From Devosia sp. (GTDB lineage: Bacteria; Pseudomonadota; Alphaproteobacteria; Rhizobiales; Devosiaceae): DNA of 64,000 bases. This document shows positions 52,304-61,998 of the stretch, piece by piece. Made by a program: the position numbers and the translations under genes. The notes below the pieces were generated by a model. That model saw only the letters and a program-made list of their open reading frames with translations, had not been told where the DNA came from and did not search any database. The stretch spans positions 620,001 to 684,000 of the forward strand of contig NZ_CP075529.1 of assembly GCF_025809055.1 (NCBI RefSeq), given 5' to 3'. Within the stretch, counting starts at the first letter, position 1. Each line of letters starts with the position of its first letter.

Positions 52304-52412
52304 GCGAACTCGCGGCCGGTCGCCGTCATTGCGGAAAAGCGTTCGGCACTTGCCAAGGTTCTGCTCCATTTGGGCGTCCAATGGTTCAGACACAGGCAAA
52401 TAGGAGCCGATC

Positions 52413-53006
52413 ATGCGCATCCCAATCATCCTGGCCGGCGTTTTCTGCGCTACATCTGCCCTGGCCGACGAAGACCTCGCGCGTCAGCTCGACACGATCG
52501 CGACCGCGTTCAACGCCGGGCAACTGGACAGCCTGGGCGGTCCGGACACACCCGCCGAAATCGTCGATCAGATCGACGGACGCTGGTTCACGCTCGCCAA
52601 TACGGTGCGAAACTGGACCGGAGAGTCCCAGGCGGATACCGAACGGCTGACGGACACGATCGAGCGAACCTGTTCCGACACCTGGGAAAACCTGATCACC
52701 CACGAAGCAACCGGACCCGACAGCTTTCGCATCCGCCAGGAAAGTCCCGAGGGCGAGGATCACGGCACGTTCGAGCTGTTCCCGCACGAATCCGGAGGGC
52801 GGCTGTTCACCATGGATCTCGATGAAAGCTACATTCTGGCGATTTCAGGCCTCGCGGATGCCGATGCCGACCGTCAGCGGGAGGTTCTCGACGCGATGAA
52901 CGCCATGATATCGGACGGCATCGCGGTCTGGCGGCCGACACCCGATCTCATGGTCAATACCGGCCCCGAGGGCGCCGAAATCTGGGGCCGTTGCCCGGGC
53001 CAATAG
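52413..53006 (+). CDS. Secreted hypothetical protein
   Basis: A 197-residue protein with an N-terminal signal peptide ending at SALA-DE (residue 19). The mature part is acidic, with two Cys (CSDTW and WGRCPGQ) that could form a disulfide. It appears periplasmic and globular. Not recognised; no neighbouring gene is closely linked. Confidence 0.7.
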   Translation: MRIPIILAGVFCATSALADEDLARQLDTIATAFNAGQLDSLGGPDTPAEIVDQIDGRWFTLANTVRNWTGESQADTERLTDTIERTCSDTWENLITHEATGPDSFRIRQESPEGEDHGTFELFPHESGGRLFTMDLDESYILAISGLADADADRQREVLDAMNAMISDGIAVWRPTPDLMVNTGPEGAEIWGRCPGQ

Positions 53007-53013
53007 GCGTTGC

Positions 53014-53445
53014 CTACCAATCCACCTGGCACACCACCCCGTCGGGTCCGAACTGCATGCTTTCCGGCGTGTACTGGAAAATCTCGATCTTGACCCCGCT
53101 CGGGTCGGCCAGCCAGCACTGCCAGGTATGGTCCACGCCGAGCTTCTTGTCCGTGACGCTGACGCCCTTGGCGCGCGCATTGGCCATGAAGCCATCGATA
53201 TCGGCCGTTTCGAAGCAGATGTGGTTGATCTGGTTGCTGTCCTCGAACCGCGACTCGCCCTTGAGAAAGACCTCGACAAAGGTGCGATTGCCGAAATCGA
53301 GATAGAAGCCGATCCGTGTCTCGCCGCGCTTGAAGTCGAATTTCGGCGAGACACCCAGAACGTCGCGGTAAAAGGCCTCCACCGCATCGAGGTCGCGGGC
53401 AAAGATGCAGGTATGGGCCACCTGCGAAACGAGGGGTGTGGTCAT
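53014..53445 (-). CDS. VOC (glyoxalase/bleomycin-resistance) family protein
   Basis: A 143-residue protein from ATG 53445 with GGAGGAAG as ribosome binding site. Two beta-alpha-beta-beta-beta units are seen: VAHTCIFARDLDAVEAFYRD through TFVEVFLKG, and INHICFETADIDGFMANAR through VKIEIFQYTP. Candidate metal ligands are H11, Glu in VEVF, H in NHIC and Glu in IEIF. Substrate unknown; glyoxalase or dioxygenase roles are possible. Confidence 0.88.
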   Translation of the reverse strand: MTTPLVSQVAHTCIFARDLDAVEAFYRDVLGVSPKFDFKRGETRIGFYLDFGNRTFVEVFLKGESRFEDSNQINHICFETADIDGFMANARAKGVSVTDKKLGVDHTWQCWLADPSGVKIEIFQYTPESMQFGPDGVVCQVDW

Positions 53446-53626
53446 TCGGCTTCCTCCGGAATCTGCGCACCGGCCGGCGCGCGCTGACATGTTAGGCCCC
53501 TGAACGGCACTCTTGCAACGTTTCAGGTGCCGGGCTGCCGCTTTTTTGCACATCCCCCCTTTTCACTGTCACACGGCCCGTCTAGACAGTCGGCACACCC
53601 ACGCGCATCGACCGGAAAGGGCACGC

Positions 53627-54904
53627 ATGTCTTCAATTATCCACGTCAATGGCCGCCAGATCTATGACAGCCGCGGCAATCCGACCGTTGAAGTCGATGT
53701 GGTTCTGGACGATGGCAGCTTCGGCCGCGCCGCCGTTCCCTCCGGCGCCTCGACCGGTGCGCATGAAGCCGTCGAACTTCGTGATGGCGGCAAGCTCTAC
53801 AACGGCAAGGGCGTCACCCAGGCCGTCGACAATGTCAACGACGCCATCGCCGAGGAAATCCTGGGCATGGATGCCCTTGATCAGCTGGCCATCGACAAGG
53901 CCATGATCGAACTCGACGGCACCGCCAACAAGGGCCGGCTGGGCGCAAACGCCATCCTGGGCGTCTCGCTCGCTGTCGCCAAGGCCGCCGCTGAATCGAG
54001 CGAACTGCCGCTCTACCGCTACCTGGGCGGCCCCAATGCTCATGTCCTGCCGGTGCCGATGATGAACATCATCAATGGCGGCGAACATGCCGACAATCCG
54101 ATCGACATGCAGGAATTCATGATCCTGCCGGCCGGCGCCACCTCCATTGCCGACGCGGTCCGCATCGGCTCGGAAATCTTCCACACCCTCAAGAAGGGCC
54201 TGTCCGCAGAGGGCCACAATACCAATGTGGGTGACGAAGGCGGCTTTGCGCCCAATCTGCAGTCGGCCGATGAAGCCCTCGGCTTCATCATGCGCTCCAT
54301 CGAAAAGGCCGGCTACAAGCCGGGTGAGGATGTGTTCCTCGGCCTCGACTGCGCCTCGACCGAATATTACAAGGACGGCAAGTACGAGATGAAGGGCGAA
54401 GGCAAGTCGCTCTCCTCGGACGACAATGTCCGCTTCCTCGAAGACCTCACCAGCCGCTACCCGATCATCACCATCGAAGATGGCATGGCCGAAGACGACT
54501 GGGACGGTTGGAAGGCCCTGACCGCTGCCATCGGCAAGAAGGTGCAGCTGGTGGGCGACGATCTCTTCGTCACCAACACCCAGCGCCTGGTTTCCGGCAT
54601 CAAGATGGGCGTGGCCAACTCCATTCTGGTCAAGGTCAACCAGATCGGTTCGCTCTCCGAAACGCTCGACGCCGTCGATACCGCGCACCGCGCCAGCTAC
54701 ACCTCGGTCATGTCGCACCGCTCGGGCGAAACCGAGGATTCGACCATTGCCGATCTGGCCGTGGCGCTCAACTGCGGTCAGATCAAGACCGGCTCGCTGT
54801 CCCGTTCCGACCGCATGGCCAAGTATAACCAGCTGATCCGTATCGAGGAGCAGCTTGGTTCCACCGCCAAATATGCCGGCTTCTCGGTCGTCAAGGGCCG
54901 CTGA
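53627..54904 (+). CDS. eno: Enolase
   Basis: A 425-residue glycolytic enzyme. From ATG 53627 (GGAAAGGG upstream) to 54904; the longer frame from 53513 is rejected. Motifs DSRGNPTVEVDV, SGASTGAHEA, the metal ligands in LGLDCAS and ITIEDGMAEDD, and catalytic SHRSGETED are intact. A strong terminator follows. Confidence 0.98.
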   Translation: MSSIIHVNGRQIYDSRGNPTVEVDVVLDDGSFGRAAVPSGASTGAHEAVELRDGGKLYNGKGVTQAVDNVNDAIAEEILGMDALDQLAIDKAMIELDGTANKGRLGANAILGVSLAVAKAAAESSELPLYRYLGGPNAHVLPVPMMNIINGGEHADNPIDMQEFMILPAGATSIADAVRIGSEIFHTLKKGLSAEGHNTNVGDEGGFAPNLQSADEALGFIMRSIEKAGYKPGEDVFLGLDCASTEYYKDGKYEMKGEGKSLSSDDNVRFLEDLTSRYPIITIEDGMAEDDWDGWKALTAAIGKKVQLVGDDLFVTNTQRLVSGIKMGVANSILVKVNQIGSLSETLDAVDTAHRASYTSVMSHRSGETEDSTIADLAVALNCGQIKTGSLSRSDRMAKYNQLIRIEEQLGSTAKYAGFSVVKGR

Positions 54905-54926
54905 TCGGTTCTCGAAATGTTAAGAA

Positions 54927-54954
54927 AAGCCCGGCGGAGACACCGGGCTTTTTT
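54927..54954 (+). terminator. Rho-independent terminator of eno
   Basis: AAGCCCGG pairs with CCGGGCTT around an 8-nt loop, then TTTT. Canonical. Confidence 0.9.
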
Positions 54955-54979
54955 GTTACCGCGTGTCCCTCAGTCGTCC

Positions 54980-55121
54980 TCCCTCGCCCCTTGCGGGAGA
55001 GGGTGGTTTTCCGCGTCCAGCGGAAAACCGGGTGAGGGGTCCTGCGCTGTCCCATGCCAGACGCGAAGAAAGTCACCCCTCATCCGCCCTGCGGGCACCT
55101 TCTCCCGCAAGGGGAGAAGGG
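54980..55121. repeat. REP-like inverted repeats between eno and amn
   Basis: CCCTCGCCCCTTGCGGGAGA with GGGTGAGGGG, then CCCCTCATCCGCCCTGCGGG with CTCCCGCAAGGGGAGAAGGG. Two head-to-head copies of the family seen at 8725 and 36572. Confidence 0.75.
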
Positions 55122-55142
55122 TATAGACTGGGAGCGCACCGG

Positions 55143-56618
55143 CTACTGAAACGCCGTCTCCGCAAAGCTCCTGAGCTTGCGCGAATGCAGCCGTTCCGCC
55201 GGCTGGTCCCTGAGAATCTCCATCGCCCGCAGCCCCACCTGCAAATGCCGGTTGACCTGCGTGCGATAAAAGTCCGAGGCCATGCCCGGCAGTTTCAGTT
55301 CGCCATGCAGCGGCTTGTCGGAGACGCAGAGCAGCGTTCCGTAGGGCACCCTGAACCGGAACCCGTTGGCCGCAATCGTGGCACTCTCCATGTCCAGCGC
55401 CACGGCCCGCGACTGGCTCAATTGCCGGGTGATGGCCGTCTGGTCCCACAATTCCCAGTTGCGGTTGTCAAAAGTCGCCACCGTGCCGGTGCGCATGATC
55501 TTCTTGGTCTCAATGCCGGCAGTCTGGGTGACTTCCTCCACCGCCTGCTCCAGTGCCACCTGGATTTCGGCCAGCGCCGGGATGGGTACGGACAGCGGAA
55601 GGTCGGCATCCAGCACATGATCCTCGCGGACATAGGCATGGGCCAGCACATAATCGCCAAGGTCCTGCGAATTGCGCAGTCCGGCGCAGTGCCCGAGCAT
55701 GATCCAGGCATGGGGCCGCAACACGGCGATATGGTCGGTAATGGTCTTGGCGTTGGATGGTCCCACGCCGATATTGACCATGGTGATGCCGCGCCCGCGA
55801 TCGCCCACCAGGTGGTAGGCGGGCATCTGCGGCGCGCGTGGCGGTGGGTCGCCGGTTATCGCTCCGCCGGTCAGCATGTTGTCGGTGGCGACATTGCCCG
55901 GCTCGATGAACCGCTGATAGTGCGGGTGTTTTTCGCTCATCCAGCCTTTGGCGATGCGGCAGAATTCGTCGATATAGAACTGGTAGTTCGTGAAGATAAC
56001 GAAGTTCTGGAAATGCCCGGCATCGGTGCCGGTATAGTGGGCCAGCCGGAACAGCGAATAATCGACGCGCGGCGCCGTGAAGGCCGAGAGCGGGTAAGGC
56101 CCGCCGCGCGGCGGCACATAGGTGCCATTGGCGATTTCGTCATCCGTATTGGTCAGGTCCGGTGCATCGAACAGGTCGCGCAGCGGGATATCCATGGCGT
56201 TGAGCGTGGCGCCATCGACATGGTCGCGCGGCCCCAGCGCGAAATGCAGCGGAATGGGTGTCTCGGACTCGCCAACGTCGATGCTGCCGCCGTGATTCTT
56301 GAGGATCACCGCGAACTGCTCCTGCAGATAGCCCTTGAACAGGTCCGGCGCCGTCACCGTCGTCCGGTAGATGCCCGGGCTATGCAGATACCCATAGGGC
56401 AGGGTGCTTTCATGCTTTGAATAGCTGGTCGAGCGGACTTCCACCTGCGGGTAGAATGCCCGGACCCGTCCCTTGGGCACCTCGCCACGCGTCAGCCCTT
56501 CAAGATGGGCGCGGATGAAGTCGCAATTGCGATGATAAATCTCGGCGATATGAGCCCAGGCCGCCTCCGGATCGGTGAAGGATCGCTTGTCGAGGCGCGG
56601 TGGGCTGAGAATCGTCAT
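55143..56618 (-). CDS. amn: AMP nucleosidase
   Basis: A 491-residue enzyme that cuts AMP to adenine and ribose-5-phosphate. The start is ATG 56618 (AGGA upstream); the ATG at 56684 would put a repeat-derived N-terminus. The AMP-binding N-terminal domain (FYPQVEVRSTSYSKHE) and C-terminal nucleoside-phosphorylase domain (VNIGVGPSNAKTITDHI, DMESATIAANGFR) are both complete. Confidence 0.94.
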   Translation of the reverse strand: MTILSPPRLDKRSFTDPEAAWAHIAEIYHRNCDFIRAHLEGLTRGEVPKGRVRAFYPQVEVRSTSYSKHESTLPYGYLHSPGIYRTTVTAPDLFKGYLQEQFAVILKNHGGSIDVGESETPIPLHFALGPRDHVDGATLNAMDIPLRDLFDAPDLTNTDDEIANGTYVPPRGGPYPLSAFTAPRVDYSLFRLAHYTGTDAGHFQNFVIFTNYQFYIDEFCRIAKGWMSEKHPHYQRFIEPGNVATDNMLTGGAITGDPPPRAPQMPAYHLVGDRGRGITMVNIGVGPSNAKTITDHIAVLRPHAWIMLGHCAGLRNSQDLGDYVLAHAYVREDHVLDADLPLSVPIPALAEIQVALEQAVEEVTQTAGIETKKIMRTGTVATFDNRNWELWDQTAITRQLSQSRAVALDMESATIAANGFRFRVPYGTLLCVSDKPLHGELKLPGMASDFYRTQVNRHLQVGLRAMEILRDQPAERLHSRKLRSFAETAFQ

Positions 56619-56631
56619 GTTTGTCCTGTCA

Positions 56632-56697
56632 AAAGCATGTCTGCCGAAAGTGGGCACCGGTTTCGGGACAAGGACATGCGTCAAAATAAAGAACTAG
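56632..56697. repeat. Dispersed Hyphomicrobiales intergenic repeat
   Basis: AAAGCATGTCTGCCGAAAGTG, then CACCGGTTTCGGGACAAGGA and CATGCGTCAAAATAAAGAAC. From memory this AAAGCATGTC...CATGCGxxAAA pattern is found upstream of many genes in the order. It has the look of an inverted element with CATGTC/GACATG arms. The rest of the gap to 56948 shows nothing. Confidence 0.5.
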
Positions 56698-56948
56698 TGT
56701 CGCGTCCGGAATCGGTCGGGCGCTGACCGCTGACTATAGGCGTCGCTCGTGACGTTCTCAACGCGGTCGCCCCAATCCCGTTTGAGCAGGGGCGCCTTCA
56801 CAGTTCGGTGACGTGCTCTTTTCTTGCCGCAATTGAAGCCCATCTTCATGAGCAGTTATCGGAAAAGCAAACGACCCATGCACCGATGACTGGAAGCGGT
56901 TTGCCGCTTGTCCCCCAAGCCCTCAACAGCGCGGTGGACCGTTTCTGA

Positions 56949-56987
56949 ATAAAGACCGCCCGGCCTCCGTGCCGCGGCGGTCTTTAT
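56949..56987 (-). terminator. Terminator of the DUF1801 gene
   Basis: A perfect 12-bp stem ATAAAGACCGCC/GGCGGTCTTTAT, with inner CGGC/GCCG. It lies 15 bases beyond the minus-strand stop of the gene at 57003-57437 and has a T-rich flank on that strand. Confidence 0.75.
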
Positions 56988-57002
56988 GTTTGTGGCCAGT
57001 CG

Positions 57003-57437
57003 TCAGGTGGCCGGATAGGCATTGCGCAGGGTGCGGACGGATATTTCAGCCAGTTCCCGCAAGACATCCATGTCGATGGCGCTCAGCCGCTTCACATAGA
57101 GGCAGGCCTTGCCCATCCTGTGCTTGCCCAGCCGCGCAAGCAGGGCAGTCCGCTCCGCTTCCACCGACGGAAAATAAGTGCCCATCAGATAGATGCTGAA
57201 CTCGTTCTTGCGGGGCGAAAAGCCGACCAGGAACGAGTCGCCCTCGTGCCCGGTCGGATACTTGTAGTGATAATGGCCAAAGCCGACCATCGTCCCCCAG
57301 AGCACAGCCGGTTCGCCAGAGACCTCTTCCATCAACGTCACCAGCTGCTGCGCATCTGCGCGCCTTTCGTCACCCTCGATCGCGAGGAGGAATTCGGTCA
57401 CGTCGCCGGTATGCGGCTTGGTCTTCTGCTCGGCCAT
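57003..57437 (-). CDS. DUF1801 domain protein
   Basis: A 144-residue protein with the DUF1801 (YdhG-like) pattern: LVTLMEEVSGEPAVLWGTMVGFGHYHYKY, followed by GFSPRKNEFSIYLMGTY and KHRMGKACLYVKRL. Function unknown; these small proteins often accompany stress genes. It ends at a clear terminator and is preceded by a 36-bp gap to the next gene on the same strand. Confidence 0.9.
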   Translation of the reverse strand: MAEQKTKPHTGDVTEFLLAIEGDERRADAQQLVTLMEEVSGEPAVLWGTMVGFGHYHYKYPTGHEGDSFLVGFSPRKNEFSIYLMGTYFPSVEAERTALLARLGKHRMGKACLYVKRLSAIDMDVLRELAEISVRTLRNAYPAT

Positions 57438-57473
57438 GGCTGGCTCCTAAGTCAAGATTCCCGGCTGCGCAGC

Positions 57474-58082
57474 TTAGGGATAGGTGTAGTCCACCACCGT
57501 CTCGGGATTGATCTCGCCGTCATAGCTGGCGTCGATGTCATATTTGACGAGATTGAACTCGCCTTCCTTGAACACCCAGGTCCCAGACGAACTCGCATCG
57601 CCAATGCCGCGCCAATAGGAATTGGACGTGATCGTGCCGGATTCGGGGTCGAACTCCGAATTGACCAGGATCGCCGTTGAGCCGAAGCCGGTCACGGTCA
57701 GGCTTTCGAGGTCGCTGTCAGAATTGTCGGGCTCGGCATACTTGGTCTCAAAACTGGGCGTCGCAAACGACAGCGGTGTCAGGCCCTCATAGCTGCGATT
57801 GATGTAGTAGCTGTGCTGGATATTGTAGGCGCCGGCGCCGCAAAAGATGCGAATGACGGTCACCGTCTCTTCCTCGGCATCCTCGCTCCAGCTGGGCTTG
57901 TAAGTCAGGTCCCAGGCCATATAGGCGTCCTCGGGCACATAGCCGCCCTCGACCGGTTCGCAATAGGTGCCGCCAGACATCGCGTGCAGCTTCTGCGCCC
58001 GCTTTTCGAGCGAGGCGTCCTGGCCCAGCGCGGGAGATGCACAAAGCGCTGCCAGGGGCAGCCAAAGCAATGGACGGATCAT
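57474..58082 (-). CDS. Secreted protein, DUF1176-like C-terminus
   Basis: A 202-residue protein with signal peptide ending SPALG-Q (residue 20) and a beta-rich mature part. The FCGAGAYN and later GDASSSGTWVFKEGEFNLVK sections resemble the end of DUF1176 proteins. The single pair of Cys (TYCEP and IFCGAG) may be bonded. It may be co-transcribed with the DUF1801 gene. Exact role unknown. Confidence 0.65.
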   Translation of the reverse strand: MIRPLLWLPLAALCASPALGQDASLEKRAQKLHAMSGGTYCEPVEGGYVPEDAYMAWDLTYKPSWSEDAEEETVTVIRIFCGAGAYNIQHSYYINRSYEGLTPLSFATPSFETKYAEPDNSDSDLESLTVTGFGSTAILVNSEFDPESGTITSNSYWRGIGDASSSGTWVFKEGEFNLVKYDIDASYDGEINPETVVDYTYP

Positions 58083-58156
58083 TTCTCTTCCCTTATGTCG
58101 GAGCCCGAACGCGGGACCCGTGTCCCGCGCCTCTATTCAAGCAGATCGAGGCCGAT

Positions 58157-59059
58157 ATGACCGCAAAAATCATCGACGGAAAACTCTTTGCCGAGAACCT
58201 TCGCGGTCGCATTGCCGGTCATGTCGCCCGCCTCAAGGCCGATCACGGCATCACCCCGGGCCTGGCCGTCGTCATCGTCGGCGAGGATCCGGGCAGCCAG
58301 GTCTATGTGGCGCAAAAGGCCAAGCAGACCGTGGAAGTGGGGATGCACTCGGAAAAGTACGAGCTGCCGGCCACGGTGAGCGAGGCCGAGGTGCTGGCCC
58401 TCGTCGAAAAACTCAATGCCGATCCGGCCATCCACGGCATTCTGGTGCAATTGCCGGTGCCCGATCACATCGACCCGCGCAAGATCATCGAGACCATCGA
58501 CCCGGCTAAGGACGTCGACTGTTTCACGCCCTCGAGCGTGGGCAAGCTGGCCATCGGCCTGCCGGGGCCCGTGTCCTGCACGCCTCTGGGCTGCCTGATG
58601 CTGCTGCGCGATACGCTGGGCGACCTGTCCGGCCTGCACGCCGTGGTCATCGGCCGCTCCAACCTCGTCGGCAAGCCCATGGCGCAGCTGCTCCTGCGCG
58701 AGAGCTGCACCGTCACCATGGCCCATTCCCGTACCCGCGATCTGCCCGCCATGGTGCGCCAGGCCGATATCGTCATTGCCGCCGTGGGCCGTCCCGGCAT
58801 GGTCAAGGGCGACTGGATCAAGCCCGGCGCCACGGTCATCGATGTCGGCATCAATCGCATTGACGCCCCCGAGCGCGGGGAAGGCAAGACCCGCCTCATG
58901 GGCGACGTCGCTTATGCCGAGGCCGCCGAAGTTGCTGGTGCCATTACCCCGGTTCCGGGCGGTGTCGGCCCCATGACCATCGCCTGCCTTCTCGCCAATA
59001 CCATCACCACCGCGTCGTTGATAAACGGGCTCACCCTGCCGGGCGACCTCACCGCATGA
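58157..59059 (+). CDS. folD: Methylenetetrahydrofolate dehydrogenase/cyclohydrolase
   Basis: A 300-residue bifunctional folate enzyme. From ATG 58157 (GAGG upstream). Catalytic segment VGEDPGSQVYVAQKAKQTVE (Lys) and NADP-binding VIGRSNLVGKPMAQLLL are intact. Its stop overlaps the next start by four bases. Confidence 0.97.
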   Translation: MTAKIIDGKLFAENLRGRIAGHVARLKADHGITPGLAVVIVGEDPGSQVYVAQKAKQTVEVGMHSEKYELPATVSEAEVLALVEKLNADPAIHGILVQLPVPDHIDPRKIIETIDPAKDVDCFTPSSVGKLAIGLPGPVSCTPLGCLMLLRDTLGDLSGLHAVVIGRSNLVGKPMAQLLLRESCTVTMAHSRTRDLPAMVRQADIVIAAVGRPGMVKGDWIKPGATVIDVGINRIDAPERGEGKTRLMGDVAYAEAAEVAGAITPVPGGVGPMTIACLLANTITTASLINGLTLPGDLTA

Positions 59060-59598
59060 GTGCTGACCTGCACGACCCCGGCGGCAAGGTCCGCCTGCGG
59101 CTGGGCGAAGGCGTGCGCGGCGATGCGGTGATGAGCCAGGACGGCCGCTATCGCCAGCTTATGCGCCGCTGGCTCGGCGATGCCTTTCCGGACGACTACA
59201 TCCTCTTCATCGGCATGAACCCATCCACTGCCGATGCCAGCGTCGATGACCCGACCTGTGCCCGCGAATGGACCTTTGCCCGTCGCGAGGGTTTCTCGGC
59301 CATGGTCAAATGCAATGTCGGCGACTATCGCGCCACCGACCCGAAAATGCTTGTCGCCCCGGGCGTCGTCGCTGTCTCGCCCGATAATCTGCCGGCCATC
59401 CGCGCTGCGGCGCGCGGGGCAGGGCGGGTCGTGCTCTGCCACGGCAAGCTCAACAAGGCGCTGGCCCCGGCCGGCAAAGAGCTCGTCGAGGCCCTGCGCG
59501 CCGAAAACATCGCGCTCTGGTGTTTCGGCACCAATGCCGACGGCTCGCCAAAGCATCCGCTCTATATGCGCGCCGATACCCCGCTCCGGCCCTATTAG
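59056..59598 (+). CDS. DUF1643 domain protein
   Basis: A 180-residue soluble protein. The signature FIGMNPSTADASVDDPTCAREWTFA is DUF1643. The last part (IALWCFGTNADGSPKHPLY) is also typical. Overlap with folD (ATGA) points to co-translation, but no connection to folate is known. Function unknown. Confidence 0.93.
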   Translation: MSADLHDPGGKVRLRLGEGVRGDAVMSQDGRYRQLMRRWLGDAFPDDYILFIGMNPSTADASVDDPTCAREWTFARREGFSAMVKCNVGDYRATDPKMLVAPGVVAVSPDNLPAIRAAARGAGRVVLCHGKLNKALAPAGKELVEALRAENIALWCFGTNADGSPKHPLYMRADTPLRPY

Positions 59599-59757
59599 CA
59601 AAACGTTCACCAAGCCGCTGCAAATCCGCCTGGCGCCGGTAACCCTTCGTTCGCCTTAACTCCGGGGAAACCCGAAATCTGTTTTCCTGTCGGCACATAG
59701 CCTGTGCCAGGTCCGCCCCGGCACGCCGACAGTCCTGAACTTCGAGTATCGCGTACC

Positions 59758-60795
59758 GTGACGACCACCTGGCGTAGTGCTGTTCGTGCCATTGCCCTGG
59801 CCGCCCTGATTGCCCCCATGATCGCCGCCTGCGCCGGCGGCAGTGTCGGCCCGACCGTCAATCGCGGCGCCTTCACGTCAAAGGAATATGGTGTTGCCGC
59901 GTCCCCGCGCGTCACCAGCAATCCCAATCCGCCCAAGGGTGGCGGCCGCTATCAGGTCGGAAAGCCCTATACGGTGCGCGGCAAGACTTACGTGCCCCAG
60001 CACGACCCCAATTACGCCGCCTCCGGCAGTGCCTCCTGGTATGGCGCCGATTTCCACGGCCGCCGCACTGCCAATGGCGAAATCTTCTCGGCCAATGCCA
60101 TCACCGCGGCCCATCCGACGCTGCCCCTGCCGTCCTATGTGCGCGTCACCAATACCGGCAATGGCCGCTCGGTGATTGTCCGCGTCAACGATCGCGGCCC
60201 CTATGTCAGCGGCCGCATCATTGATCTCAGCTACCGGGCCGCGTCCATGCTGGGCTATGTCAACAATGGCTCGGCCAGCGTTCACGTCGAATATGTCGGC
60301 CAGGCGCCGCTTGAAGGCGATGACACCCGCATGCTGGTGGCCTCCTATTCCGGACCCGCCTATGACACCGGCCGCACTCAGGTCGCCAGTTCCGGCGGCC
60401 AGAGCAATCGCAGCCTGGTGGGCATGACCACCAATTTCATATCCGGCCTGTTTTCCTACGCCGATACCGCCGAACAGGCGGACCTCGCCATCAATTCCGC
60501 TCATGCCGCTGCCAATGCCATGGCCGGCGGCAGCGACCTGCAGGCCTGGGCCGCCAGCGTTGATGCCGACAACCGTGAATTCAAGCTCGGGCTCGGTGTT
60601 TTCGCCGATGCGGCCAATGCCGCGGCACTTGCCCAGCAATTCGCCGTACTTGGCGCCGTTGCCGAAGATCAGGTCAGCGTCGGCGGACGGTCTGCAACCA
60701 GCCTCACATTTACTGTTCTCAAGCCCGGCGTGGACCGTCAGGACGTCCTTGATCTGGCGCGAGAACTTGGCCTCAGCGACATAATTCTCTATTAG
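59758..60795 (+). CDS. rlpA: Septal ring lytic transglycosylase RlpA family lipoprotein
   Basis: A 345-residue protein from GTG 59758. The N-terminal signal ends in a lipobox (PMIAAC), so it is anchored as a lipoprotein. The double-psi barrel domain (SWYGADFHGRRTANGE, PLPSYVRVTNTGNGRSVIVRVNDRGPY) is complete with the Asp-Arg-Gly-Pro motif. The C-terminal 80 residues resemble a degenerate SPOR domain. It cuts peptidoglycan at the division site. The dacC gene follows by 60 bp. Confidence 0.93.
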   Translation: MTTTWRSAVRAIALAALIAPMIAACAGGSVGPTVNRGAFTSKEYGVAASPRVTSNPNPPKGGGRYQVGKPYTVRGKTYVPQHDPNYAASGSASWYGADFHGRRTANGEIFSANAITAAHPTLPLPSYVRVTNTGNGRSVIVRVNDRGPYVSGRIIDLSYRAASMLGYVNNGSASVHVEYVGQAPLEGDDTRMLVASYSGPAYDTGRTQVASSGGQSNRSLVGMTTNFISGLFSYADTAEQADLAINSAHAAANAMAGGSDLQAWAASVDADNREFKLGLGVFADAANAAALAQQFAVLGAVAEDQVSVGGRSATSLTFTVLKPGVDRQDVLDLARELGLSDIILY

Positions 60796-60855
60796 TTTAC
60801 GTGTCGCTTCAGGCACATGGCGCTATCATGTTGCCAAACTGCAAGGGACTGACGC

Positions 60856-61998
60856 GTGAGACTGCTCGCCATCTTCGCCATCCTGCTGAGCCTTGTGGCG
60901 CCCGCCCAGGCGCAGGTTGGCTTCGACACCAATGCCCGCTTCGCAATCCTCATGGATTACGAGTCCGGAACCGTCATCTTCCAGAAGGATGCCGATGAGC
61001 GGCTCGAACCCGCCAGCATGACCAAGCTCATGACCCTGGCCGTGGTTTTCAACGAGATCCGCGCCGGCCGTGTCAGCCTCGATGATCAATTCTTCGTTTC
61101 CGAAAATGCCTGGCGCACCGGCGGTGCGGCCTCGGGCGGCTCGACCATGTTCGCCGAGCTCAATTCGCAGATCCGCGTCGAGGATCTGGTGCGGTCGGTC
61201 ATCATCCAGTCCGGCAATGATGCGGCCATCGTCCTGGCCGAAGGCATTGCGGGCACCGAGCCGACTTTCGCCGCCATGATGAACGAGCTCGCCGGCCAGA
61301 TCGGTCTCGAGGGCTCCAATTTCACCAATTCCACCGGCCTGCCGGACCCGGACGAATATTCCACGGCCCGCGACCTTGCGGACCTCGGGCGTTACCTCAT
61401 CCGTGAGTTTCCCGAATACTATCACTACTTCTCCGAGCCGGAGATGGAGTGGAACAATATCCGCCAGGCCAATCGCAATTCGCTGATCGAAGTCGGCATC
61501 GGCGTCGATGGCCTCAAGACCGGACACACCGAAGCGGCCGGATATGGCGCGGTCATATCCACCGCCCAGGGAGACCGTCGGCTGGTCGGCGTCGTTCACG
61601 GGCTCAATTCCATGCGCGAGCGCGCCGAGGAAGGCCGGAAACTCCTCACCTGGGGGCAGCGCGCCTTTGAGCGCTATGCGCCTTATCCCGAGGGCAAGAT
61701 CGTCGCCTATGCTGATGTCTATGGCGGCGCCATCTCCAGCGTCGGCCTGGTCGGGAAGGGCGAGATTGCCCTCTATCTGCCGCGCGGCTCGCGCCAGTGC
61801 CTGACGGCCACCGTCAATTACGACGCCCCGCTCATGCCGCCGGTCAATCAGGGTGACCAGATCGCCGAACTGCGGGTGTTCTGCAATGACCAGCTGGTGC
61901 AGTCCGCGCCGCTCTTCGCCGCCGAGACGGTAGAGCAGGGGGATTTGTTCCGGCGTGCCGTCGACGCCCTCAAGCAACTGGCACTTGGTTGGCTTTGA
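60856..61998 (+). CDS. dacC: D-alanyl-D-alanine carboxypeptidase (PBP5/6 type)
   Basis: A 380-residue protein from GTG 60856 with signal peptide ending PAQA-Q (residue 20). Active site motifs: SMTK (54-57), SGN (119-121) and KTG (221-223). It trims the terminal D-Ala of peptidoglycan pentapeptides. The C-terminal part is the PBP5_C domain and ends without a clear membrane amphipathic helix. Confidence 0.93.
   Translation: MRLLAIFAILLSLVAPAQAQVGFDTNARFAILMDYESGTVIFQKDADERLEPASMTKLMTLAVVFNEIRAGRVSLDDQFFVSENAWRTGGAASGGSTMFAELNSQIRVEDLVRSVIIQSGNDAAIVLAEGIAGTEPTFAAMMNELAGQIGLEGSNFTNSTGLPDPDEYSTARDLADLGRYLIREFPEYYHYFSEPEMEWNNIRQANRNSLIEVGIGVDGLKTGHTEAAGYGAVISTAQGDRRLVGVVHGLNSMRERAEEGRKLLTWGQRAFERYAPYPEGKIVAYADVYGGAISSVGLVGKGEIALYLPRGSRQCLTATVNYDAPLMPPVNQGDQIAELRVFCNDQLVQSAPLFAAETVEQGDLFRRAVDALKQLALGWL

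Noticed and set aside
53513..53626. N-terminal extension of enolase
   Set aside because: The ATG at 53627 has the ribosome binding site and the family N-terminus SSIIHVNGRQIYDSRG.
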